From: an uncultured Blautia sp. | GTDB taxonomy: Bacteria; Bacillota; Clostridia; Lachnospirales; Lachnospiraceae | Reading direction: 5' to 3' | Length of the DNA stretch: 40,400 nt | Assembly (NCBI GenBank): GCA_946622645.1 | Contig: CAMOQF010000007.1 | Coordinates: 1-40,400 of the forward strand | In this document: piece by piece, positions 28,463-35,121 of the stretch | How positions within the stretch are numbered: the first letter of the stretch is position 1 | Layout of the letters: every line of letters begins with the position of its first letter | Position numbers and translations under genes: made by a program | Notes under the pieces: model-generated | What the model was told of the DNA's origin: nothing | Databases searched by the model: none | The model's input: the letters and a program-made list of their open reading frames with translations, nothing else

Positions 28463-28484
28463 GTTGATATTGGATCTGTATCCG

Positions 28485-28513
28485 TTGACAGCAAAAGGTC
28501 TCTTGTGTATAAT
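28485..28513 (+). promoter_or_regulatory. Promoter of the hydrogenase structural operon
   Basis: Perfect TTGACA (28485-28490), a 17-bp spacer and perfect TATAAT (28508-28513). This is the strongest promoter match in the window and lies 110 bp upstream of hydC. Confidence 0.88.
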
Positions 28514-28523
28514 TATTGAGGCG

Positions 28524-28573
28524 AAACTTCCCGTATGAGGGGGTAGTCTGCCCTTATGCGGACAGAAGTTTTT
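28524..28573 (+). promoter_or_regulatory. Long hairpin in the hydC leader
   Basis: AAACTTC (28524-28530) pairs with GAAGTTT (28565-28571). CCGTATGAGGG (28531-28541) pairs with CCCTTATGCGG (28551-28561), allowing G-U pairs. Only ACA (28562-28564) is unpaired on the 3' side, and the apical loop is 9 nt. The stem ends in TTTTT, so it may act as an attenuator or an mRNA 5' stabiliser. It begins about 5 nt from the predicted transcript start. No known riboswitch was recognised. Confidence 0.6.
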
Positions 28574-28622
28574 GAACTGTTGACCAAAGCAGAAAAAAAA
28601 AGAAACACCTGGAGGTTATTGA

Positions 28623-29120
28623 ATGAAGAAAGTAGCCAGCAAAGTTCCCTTTAAAGGAACTGAGGAACAGGCACTCGCACTTCAGAAGGTCATCGATGAG
28701 AACAAGCATGACAAGAGCAACCTGATGGTCGTCATGCAGAAGGCTCAGGACATCTATGGATACCTTCCCTACGAAGTACAGATTGCCATCGCTGAGGGAA
28801 TGGACGTTCCCTTCGAGAAGGTTTACGGCGTATCGACCTTCTATGCACAGTTTGCCCTTTCACCGAAAGGGGAATACAATATTTCGGTATGTCTTGGCAC
28901 AGCATGCTATGTCAAGGGATCAGGAGATATTTTCCAGAGACTCCAGGAAAAACTGGGGATCGGCCCGGATGAGTGCACCGCGGACGGAAAATTCTCTCTC
29001 ACTGCAGCAAGATGCGTAGGCGCCTGCGGTCTTGCACCGGTTATGATGGTAAACGACGATGTTTACGGCAGGATCACAGTAGACGATGTAGACAACATTC
29101 TCGGCAAATACGCTGAATAA
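28623..29120 (+). CDS. hydC: NuoE-like [2Fe-2S] subunit of electron-bifurcating [FeFe]-hydrogenase
   Basis: Thioredoxin-fold ferredoxin subunit (HydC/HndA/NuoE type) of the multimeric hydrogenase, which passes electrons between the HydB flavin site and HydA. The 165-residue protein has the helical N-terminal domain (VMQKAQDIYGYLPYEVQ) and four cluster cysteines, C90 and C95 (CLGTAC) with C131 and C135 (CVGAC). GGAGG lies 8 nt before the ATG. It is first in the structural operon and is separated from hydB and hydA by seven genes, six of which form the signalling-like module. Confidence 0.94.
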   Translation: MKKVASKVPFKGTEEQALALQKVIDENKHDKSNLMVVMQKAQDIYGYLPYEVQIAIAEGMDVPFEKVYGVSTFYAQFALSPKGEYNISVCLGTACYVKGSGDIFQRLQEKLGIGPDECTADGKFSLTAARCVGACGLAPVMMVNDDVYGRITVDDVDNILGKYAE

Positions 29121-29137
29121 CGAAAGGGCCTGAACGG

Positions 29138-29494
29138 ATGAAGATCAGCACTGTAAAAGAGCTTTTAAACGCCCGGGTGCTCTGTGGTGAAGAAGAGCTG
29201 AACAGGCACGTGTATTCCGCCTGCGGCTGCGACATGATGAGCGATGTCCTTGCCTATGTAAAGGATCAGGCGGTACTGCTTACCGGTCTGGTCAATCCTC
29301 AGGTGGTAAGAACGGCAGAGATGATGGATATGGTATGCATCGTCTTTGTCAGGTCCAAACAGCCGACGGAGGCCATACTGACGCTGGCCAGGAATTCGGG
29401 AATAGTCGTGATGGCTACCGATATGCGGCTCTACGAGGCCTGTGGAAGGCTCTATTCCAACGGGCTTCAAAAGGAAGAAGTCCAGAATGTCTGA
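29138..29494 (+). CDS. DRTGG-domain protein (first copy)
   Basis: A 118-residue protein consisting of a single DRTGG-type domain, a small alpha/beta module known as a putative ligand-binding part of phosphotransacetylase-associated and CBS-containing proteins. Visible features are VKELLNARVLCGEEELNRHVYSA and the Ile/Val-rich strand ending VMATDMRLYEA. It is a paralogue of the protein at 31247, and the function of both is unknown. It overlaps the next gene by 8 bp. Five cysteines in 118 residues are noticeable but do not form a recognised cluster motif. Confidence 0.78.
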   Translation: MKISTVKELLNARVLCGEEELNRHVYSACGCDMMSDVLAYVKDQAVLLTGLVNPQVVRTAEMMDMVCIVFVRSKQPTEAILTLARNSGIVVMATDMRLYEACGRLYSNGLQKEEVQNV

Positions 29495-29912
29495 ACCTCT
29501 GGTTTTCCACTACGAGGTGGACGGGTCTGATTTTACTTCAGCCGGGACCGCGTCAGTTGCTGTCAAAAAAAGTCTGCGACAGCTGGGTCTTCCTTCTGAG
29601 GTGATCAGAAAGCTTTCCATCGCCATGTATGAAGGCGAGATCAATATGGTGATCCATGCCAACGGGGGCACCGCCGACGTGATCGTGACCGAAGATCATG
29701 TCGACATTGTCTTAAAGGACAACGGCCCTGGTATACCGGATGTCGAAAAAGCCATGCAGGAGGGTTACTCCACCGCGACGGCAGAGATCCATTCTCTGGG
29801 CTTCGGTGCCGGTATGGGCCTTCCCAACATGAAGCGCTATTCGGACGAAATGTCCATAGAGACAGAGCTCGGCGTCGGGACCACCATAAGAATGAGAATC
29901 AACATGGCATGA
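29487..29912 (+). CDS. RsbW-like ATPase (anti-sigma/serine kinase fold)
   Basis: A 141-residue GHKL-fold ATPase of the short type, as in anti-sigma factors and serine kinases, with no histidine phosphoacceptor domain. The N-box is in MYEGEINMVIHANGG, the G1 box is DNGPGIP and the G2-like loop is GFGAGMGLPNMKRYSD. The ATG at 29487 is chosen because it has AAGGA upstream and overlaps the DRTGG stop by 8 bp; a longer reading would overlap much more. It could phosphorylate or sequester a partner protein; no partner with a STAS domain is encoded in this window. Confidence 0.83.
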   Translation: MSEPLVFHYEVDGSDFTSAGTASVAVKKSLRQLGLPSEVIRKLSIAMYEGEINMVIHANGGTADVIVTEDHVDIVLKDNGPGIPDVEKAMQEGYSTATAEIHSLGFGAGMGLPNMKRYSDEMSIETELGVGTTIRMRINMA

Positions 29913-29990
29913 TTCAAAAAAGGATCGTAAAAGTGCCGGGCACTGCAGCGGTCCGTGAATCGACAGACAAAGACAAGAAAAGGAGGAGAC

Positions 29991-31250
29991 ATGGATTCAT
30001 ACGAACATTCCGTGCTGCTGGATCATCAGAAATGTACAGGATGTACGACCTGCCTCCATCATTGCCCTACAGAAGCCATCAGGATCAAAAACAGCAGCGC
30101 CGTCATCAACCAGGACCGCTGCATAGACTGCGGGGAATGCATCCGCATCTGTCCCAATCACGCCAAGCGCGCCGAGACGGACAGCATCGATGTCATGAAG
30201 CGTTTCCGCTACAGGATCGCGCTTCCGGCTCCCAGCCTCTACGGTCAGTTCAACAACATGGACGACGTAGACTATATCCTGAACGGACTCAAAAAGATCG
30301 GTTTTCATGACGTATATGAAGTGGCCAAAGCCGCTGAGCTGGTTTCGGCCTACACCAGAAAGTACATGAAAGCCGACGGGATCGCCCGTCCGCTCATCAG
30401 CTCCGCCTGTCCCGCGGTGCTCCGGCTTATTTCTCTGGTCTACCCCTCTCTGGAGGATCATGTGCTTCACATGCTCCCGCCCATGGAGGTGGCTGCGGAC
30501 CTTGCAAGAAAAAAAGCCAAAGAAGAACACCCGGAACTGGAAGACTCGGATATCGGCGTCTGCTTTATCTCGCCCTGTCCTTCCAAGATGAGCTACGTGC
30601 ACAACAATTTCGGGGAATACAAAAGCAAAGTGGATGCTGTGGTAGCCATCAGCGATGTGTACTTCCGCCTCCTGGACGTCATGAAACGTGACGAAATCAT
30701 GGAAAACCTGTCGGAGACAGGAATGAACGGTATCATCTGGGCCGAAAGCGGCGGCGAATCCACCGCCATCCTCAACGAGGATTATCTGGCCGCGGATGGG
30801 ATCGACAATGTCCGGATGGTGCTGGAGGAGATCGAAAACGGCAATATCCAGCATGTCAAATTTGTAGAACTGAATGCCTGTCCCGGCGGTTGTGTGGGAG
30901 GAGTCCTTACGGTACAGAATCCCTTCATTGCAAAGAGCAGACTGCGGGCCATCAGCCGATGTCTGCCGATGGCAGTTAACTTTCCGGATAAGGATGAACA
31001 GTATATCCCGGATAATTTCCTGTTTGGCGAAATGCCGGCGTACGTACCCATGTCGAGGCTCAGCAGCAATATCGGCGAATCCATGCGGATGATGGCCGAT
31101 ATTCAGCGGATCAGGGGTATGCTTCCCGGGATCGACTGCGGCGCCTGCGGTGCTCCGAACTGCAGAGCTCATGCGGAGGATATCGTGCGGCAGGGCATCA
31201 AAGAGGTCTCCTGCCCCATCCTGATTGCAAGAGGAGAAACAGGGAAATGA
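29991..31250 (+). CDS. HydS-like [FeFe]-hydrogenase homologue with ferredoxin and FeS domains
   Basis: A 419-residue protein. It has an N-terminal 2[4Fe-4S] ferredoxin (C15, C18, C21, C25 and C44, C47, C50, C54), a shortened hydrogenase H-cluster domain and a C-terminal FeS domain of the RnfB type (C383, C386, C391, C408). All three H-cluster loops are recognisable but altered: L1 ISSACPAV (C140), L2 ISPCPSKM (C196) and L3 NACPGGCVGG (C297, C301). The four cluster-ligand cysteines are kept, but the proton-relay cysteine of catalytic enzymes is Ala139, as described for sensory hydrogenases. A role as an H2 or redox sensor is inferred. AGGAGG precedes the ATG by 6 nt. Confidence 0.82.
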   Translation: MDSYEHSVLLDHQKCTGCTTCLHHCPTEAIRIKNSSAVINQDRCIDCGECIRICPNHAKRAETDSIDVMKRFRYRIALPAPSLYGQFNNMDDVDYILNGLKKIGFHDVYEVAKAAELVSAYTRKYMKADGIARPLISSACPAVLRLISLVYPSLEDHVLHMLPPMEVAADLARKKAKEEHPELEDSDIGVCFISPCPSKMSYVHNNFGEYKSKVDAVVAISDVYFRLLDVMKRDEIMENLSETGMNGIIWAESGGESTAILNEDYLAADGIDNVRMVLEEIENGNIQHVKFVELNACPGGCVGGVLTVQNPFIAKSRLRAISRCLPMAVNFPDKDEQYIPDNFLFGEMPAYVPMSRLSSNIGESMRMMADIQRIRGMLPGIDCGACGAPNCRAHAEDIVRQGIKEVSCPILIARGETGK

Positions 31251-31573
31251 AAGTTTCCGATCTTTTAAACAATGGCTTTTTGGAGATCACCCTTCCCGAC
31301 GGAGATCGGGAGATAGACGGTGTTTATATCGGGGATCTGCTGAGCTGGGTCATGGGAAGGGCTTCCCAGGACAATGCCTGGATCACCATCATGTCAAACA
31401 TCAATGTGATCGCGGTGGCGACTCTGGCGGACACAGCCTGCGTGATCCTTGCGGAAGACGTGGATCTTCCCGAGGATGTAAAAGCCCAGGCCGAAATAAA
31501 GGACATCAACGTTCTCAAAAGTCCGCTCCCCATCTACGAAACAGCCGTAAGGCTTCATGAGCTTCTGTCATGA
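31247..31573 (+). CDS. DRTGG-domain protein (second copy)
   Basis: A 108-residue single-domain protein related to that at 29138. It has MKVSDLLNNGFLEITLPDGDREI, a central GDLLSWVMGRAS and a hydrophobic strand VIAVATLADTACVILAED. It joins both neighbours by ATGA overlaps (31247-31250 and 31570-31573), so it is translationally coupled to the HydS-like protein before it and the PHP protein after it. The specific ligand is unknown. Confidence 0.75.
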   Translation: MKVSDLLNNGFLEITLPDGDREIDGVYIGDLLSWVMGRASQDNAWITIMSNINVIAVATLADTACVILAEDVDLPEDVKAQAEIKDINVLKSPLPIYETAVRLHELLS

Positions 31574-32307
31574 GCCGTTACACATATGACCTGCACGTAC
31601 ATTCCTGTCTTTCGCCCTGCGCGGACAACGACAATACGCCAAACAACCTGGCCGGAATGGCCGTGCTGAACAATATTCAGATCCTGGCCCTGACAGATCA
31701 CAACAGCTGCAGGAACTGTCCCGCGTTTTTCACCGCGTGCAAACGGTACGGCATCATCCCCATACCGGGCATGGAGCTCACCACGTCGGAGGATATCCAC
31801 GTCGTCTGCCTCTTCCCGGAGCTGGAGGATGCGCTGCGGTTCAATGACGAGGTGGATACATACCGGATCCGGTTTCCCAACAACAAAGAGATCTTCGGGG
31901 ATCAGCTGATCCTGGACGGCGAGGATGAAGTGATCGGCGAAGAGCCCGACTTTCTCACCAACGCCACCAACATCTCTTATGAAGATGTTCCCGGGATCGT
32001 TGAAAAATACGGAGGCGTCTGCTACCCGGCGCATATCGACCGCCAGGCAAACGGCGTCATCGCCGTGCTCGGCACTCTTCCGCCGGAACCGGACTATCCG
32101 GCCGTGGAGCTGCACTTTCAAAAAAACATCGAGGAATATACAAAGGAATACCATCTGGAAGACAAACTGGTCCTGGTGAGCTCGGACGCCCACTATCTGC
32201 AGGACCTGCGGGAAGACAACGAGTCTCTTGAAATTCCGGATGAGCCTTATTCCGGAGCGCTGGTCAGACACAATCTGATCCGGATCATCAAGGGAGAAAA
32301 GCTGTGA
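31570..32307 (+). CDS. PHP-domain metal-dependent phosphoesterase
   Basis: A 245-residue PHP-superfamily hydrolase. Metal-ligand motifs are DLHVHSCLSPC (H9, H11), LTDHN (D43, H44), PGMELTT (E69), H77, YPAHIDR (H155) and SSDAHYL (D206, H208). This set is like YciV/TrpH-type nucleoside 3',5'-bisphosphate or short-RNA phosphatases, but an insert of about 70 residues lies between E69 and H155. The substrate is unknown. Coupled in the operon with signalling-like ATPases, it might hydrolyse a nucleotide messenger, which is inference only. Confidence 0.84.
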   Translation: MSRYTYDLHVHSCLSPCADNDNTPNNLAGMAVLNNIQILALTDHNSCRNCPAFFTACKRYGIIPIPGMELTTSEDIHVVCLFPELEDALRFNDEVDTYRIRFPNNKEIFGDQLILDGEDEVIGEEPDFLTNATNISYEDVPGIVEKYGGVCYPAHIDRQANGVIAVLGTLPPEPDYPAVELHFQKNIEEYTKEYHLEDKLVLVSSDAHYLQDLREDNESLEIPDEPYSGALVRHNLIRIIKGEKL

Positions 32308-32876
32308 AGGAACTGTCGCTTAATATTCTGGATATCACCGAAAATTCCGTGAAAGCCGGCGCGGCCCTCACCTCCATCCTCGTCGATGAGGAGGGCAATA
32401 CACTGAAGCTTACCATAGAGGACAACGGATCGGGCATGTCCGAAGAAGTTTTGAAAGGCGTCACGGATCCGTTTTATACCACCCGGACCACCCGCAAGGT
32501 GGGCATGGGCCTTCCGCTCTTAAAGCTGGCGGCCGAACAGACGGGGGGTTATATGACGGTGCAGTCCAAAACCCGCGAAGCCGATCCGGAGGATCACGGA
32601 ACCAAAGTGGAAGCCCTGTTTTATCAGGACAGTATTGATTTTACCCCCCTGGGAGATGTGGTATCAACCATCTGCACATTGATCCAGGGGCATCCGGATA
32701 CGGATTTTTACTTTCGACACAAAATCCGGAAGCCGGATAAAGACGTTCTTGTGGAAATGGACACACGACAGATACGGGAAGTTTTGGACGGTGTTCCACT
32801 GAACGAATATGAAGTCATCAAGTGGATCGAGGAATACTTGAATGAACAGTATACCGGTCCTCATGATACAGAATAA
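32304..32876 (+). CDS. Histidine-kinase-like ATPase lacking a phosphoacceptor domain
   Basis: A 190-residue GHKL ATPase. The N-box is DITENSVKAGA, the G1 box is DNGSGMSEEVL, an ATP-lid follows (TTRTTRKVGMGLPLLKL), and G3 is seen as HGTKVEALF. The C-terminal 80 residues have no recognised domain. There is no HisKA or transmembrane segment, so it is not a complete sensor kinase; it may act with the other module proteins. It starts from a GTG overlapping the PHP stop (GTGA). Confidence 0.8.
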   Translation: MKELSLNILDITENSVKAGAALTSILVDEEGNTLKLTIEDNGSGMSEEVLKGVTDPFYTTRTTRKVGMGLPLLKLAAEQTGGYMTVQSKTREADPEDHGTKVEALFYQDSIDFTPLGDVVSTICTLIQGHPDTDFYFRHKIRKPDKDVLVEMDTRQIREVLDGVPLNEYEVIKWIEEYLNEQYTGPHDTE

Positions 32877-32893
32877 AATTAGGAGGTTGACTT

Positions 32894-33265
32894 ATGAAAT
32901 CTTTGGCGGAACTTCAGAAAATCAAAGCCAGGATGCAGGACAAGGTTGTTCTTCGCGAGGGCTCGGGCGATGTCCGTGTAGTCGTGGGTATGGCCACATG
33001 CGGGATCGCTGCAGGCGCGAGACCCGTGCTGAACGAGTTTGTAAAAGATGTCAATGAGGAGAATCTTTCCGACAAGGTGACAGTCTCTCAGACCGGATGC
33101 ATCGGTATCTGTCAGTATGAGCCTGTCGTTGAGATCTTCGAGGCAGGAAAAGAAAAAGTTACCTATGTAAAGATGACGGCGGATAAGGCTAAAGAAGTCG
33201 TCGAGAAGCACCTGAAGGGCGGCCAGGTCGTGGAACAGTACACGATCGGCGCATATCAGTCTTAA
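32894..33265 (+). CDS. Thioredoxin-fold [2Fe-2S]-type protein (HndB/HydD-like)
   Basis: A 123-residue protein like the HndB subunit of NADP-reducing hydrogenase clusters. The fold resembles the N-terminal domain of HydB and the C-terminal domain of HydC: VVVGMATCGIAAGARP, then QTGCIGICQYEPVVE. Only three cluster cysteines are visible (C36, C69, C73). The first Cys of the usual Cx4C pair is Val31, so a complete [2Fe-2S] cluster is uncertain. AGGAGG precedes the ATG by 8 nt. It is probably a subunit or assembly partner of the HydABC complex encoded around it. Confidence 0.82.
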   Translation: MKSLAELQKIKARMQDKVVLREGSGDVRVVVGMATCGIAAGARPVLNEFVKDVNEENLSDKVTVSQTGCIGICQYEPVVEIFEAGKEKVTYVKMTADKAKEVVEKHLKGGQVVEQYTIGAYQS

Positions 33266-33282
33266 CGGAGGTACACTGAGCT

Positions 33283-35103
33283 ATGATAAGATCACAGGTA
33301 CTTATCTGCGGCGGTACCGGCTGTACGTCATCCGGCAGCCCCAAGATCCGCGCGGAATTCGAAAAACAGATTCAGAATTATGACCTGCAGGATGAGATCA
33401 AGCTGGTCCAGACCGGATGTTTCGGACTTTGCTCCTTAGGCCCGGTCGTGATCGTCTATCCGGACGGCACTTTCTACAGCCGCGTCACCGAAGCGGATGT
33501 TCCCGAGATCGTCGAAGAGCATCTGTTAAAAGGACGTCCGGTTGATCGTCTGGTGTACAACGACACCGATGCAGCTCCGACAGACACACATACCGAGACC
33601 GCTCTTTCCGAGACCCGCTTCTACAAAGCGCAGAAGAGAGTCGCTCTTAGGAACTGCGGTGTGATCGATCCTGAAAACATCGAAGAATACATTGCCATGG
33701 ACGGCTATGCCGCTCTGGGCAAAGCCCTTACGGAAATGACTCCGGAAGACGTTATCAAATGCGTTACGGATTCCGGATTAAGAGGCAGAGGCGGCGGCGG
33801 ATTCCCCACCGGACGTAAGTGGGCTCTCTGCGCTCCCAACAAAGCGCCTCAGAAATATGTAGTCTGCAACGCCGACGAAGGTGACCCGGGCGCATTCATG
33901 GATCGTTCCGTTTTGGAAGGCGATCCCCACGCCATCATCGAGGCCATGGCCATTGCCGGTTACGCCATCGGCGCTACCAAAGGCTATGTCTATGTACGTG
34001 CAGAATATCCCATCGCCGTCAAACGTCTTGCCATCGCCATCGGCCAGGCCAGAGAGTACGGCCTTCTGGGTGAAAACATTTTTGACTCCGGCTTCAGCTT
34101 TGATCTGCAGATCCGCCTCGGCGCAGGCGCATTCGTCTGCGGTGAAGAGACAGCTCTGATGACCTCCATCGAGGGCAACAGAGGCGAGCCTCGTCCCCGT
34201 CCGCCTTATCCGGCAGTCAAGGGTCTGTACGGCTCTCCCACCGTTGAAAACAACGTTGAGACCTTCGCGAACATCCCGCAGATCATCCTGAAAGGTGCGG
34301 AATGGTTTGCATCCATGGGTACCGAAAAGTCCAAAGGAACCAAGGTCTTCGCGCTCGGCGGCAAGATCAACAACACCGGTCTTGTGGAAATTCCCATGGG
34401 CACCACGCTCCGCGAGATCATCGAGGACATCGGCGGCGGTATCCCGAACGGCAAGAAGTTCAAAGCTGCTCAGACCGGCGGTCCTTCCGGCGGATGTATT
34501 CCGGAGTCCCTGATCGATACGCCTGTCGATTATGATAACCTGACAGCCATCGGCTGCATGATGGGTTCCGGCGGTCTTATCATCATGGATGAAGACACCT
34601 GTATGGTCGATATGGCCAAGTTCTTCCTTGACTTCACGGTAGACGAGTCCTGCGGTAAATGTACGCCCTGCCGTGTCGGCATGAAGAGACTGATGGAGAT
34701 GCTCGAAAAGATCACCAAGGGTCAGGGTACCCTGGAAGATCTGGACAAGATCGAACAGCTCTGCTATTACATCAAAGAGAACTCTCTCTGCGGTCTGGGA
34801 CAGACAGCTCCCAACCCGGTGCTTGCAACGCTGAAATTCTTCCGTGACGAATATGTCGCTCACGTGGTCGACAAGAAGTGTCCGGCCGGCGTATGTAAGG
34901 ATCTGCTGTCCTTCAGCATTGACAAAGAAAAATGTATCGGCTGCGGTCTCTGCGCAAGAAACTGCCCGGTCAACACCATTACCCGCACAGATTATATCGC
35001 ACCCGGACATAAACTGGCCTCCTTCGAGATCCACCAGGATAAGTGTGTCAAGTGCGGAGCCTGCATGGCCAACTGTAAGTTCAAGGCCATCAGTAAACAG
35101 TAA
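33283..35103 (+). CDS. hydB: NuoF-like flavin subunit of electron-bifurcating [FeFe]-hydrogenase
   Basis: NAD(P)H- and FMN-binding subunit (HydB/HndC type), 606 residues. An N-terminal thioredoxin-like [2Fe-2S] domain (C9, C14, C46, C50) is followed by the FMN/NADH core: GRGGGGFPTGRKW near 168, GAGAFVCGEETALM near 279 and the N3-type cluster SCGKCTPCRVG (C457, C460, C463 plus a later C). A C-terminal 2[4Fe-4S] ferredoxin has C552, C555, C558, C562 and C588, C591, C594, C598. This architecture matches bifurcating enzymes that couple NADH plus reduced ferredoxin to H2. It lies between the HndB-like gene and hydA. Confidence 0.95.
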   Translation: MIRSQVLICGGTGCTSSGSPKIRAEFEKQIQNYDLQDEIKLVQTGCFGLCSLGPVVIVYPDGTFYSRVTEADVPEIVEEHLLKGRPVDRLVYNDTDAAPTDTHTETALSETRFYKAQKRVALRNCGVIDPENIEEYIAMDGYAALGKALTEMTPEDVIKCVTDSGLRGRGGGGFPTGRKWALCAPNKAPQKYVVCNADEGDPGAFMDRSVLEGDPHAIIEAMAIAGYAIGATKGYVYVRAEYPIAVKRLAIAIGQAREYGLLGENIFDSGFSFDLQIRLGAGAFVCGEETALMTSIEGNRGEPRPRPPYPAVKGLYGSPTVENNVETFANIPQIILKGAEWFASMGTEKSKGTKVFALGGKINNTGLVEIPMGTTLREIIEDIGGGIPNGKKFKAAQTGGPSGGCIPESLIDTPVDYDNLTAIGCMMGSGGLIIMDEDTCMVDMAKFFLDFTVDESCGKCTPCRVGMKRLMEMLEKITKGQGTLEDLDKIEQLCYYIKENSLCGLGQTAPNPVLATLKFFRDEYVAHVVDKKCPAGVCKDLLSFSIDKEKCIGCGLCARNCPVNTITRTDYIAPGHKLASFEIHQDKCVKCGACMANCKFKAISKQ

Positions 35104-35121
35104 GAAGGGAGCCGGATAAGA

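Noticed and set aside
29909-30310. An open frame starting with an ATGA overlap after the RsbW-like gene
   Set aside because: It runs out of frame through the ferredoxin domain of the HydS-like gene, which has AGGAGG before its own ATG. The product is Arg/Gln-rich with no family likeness.
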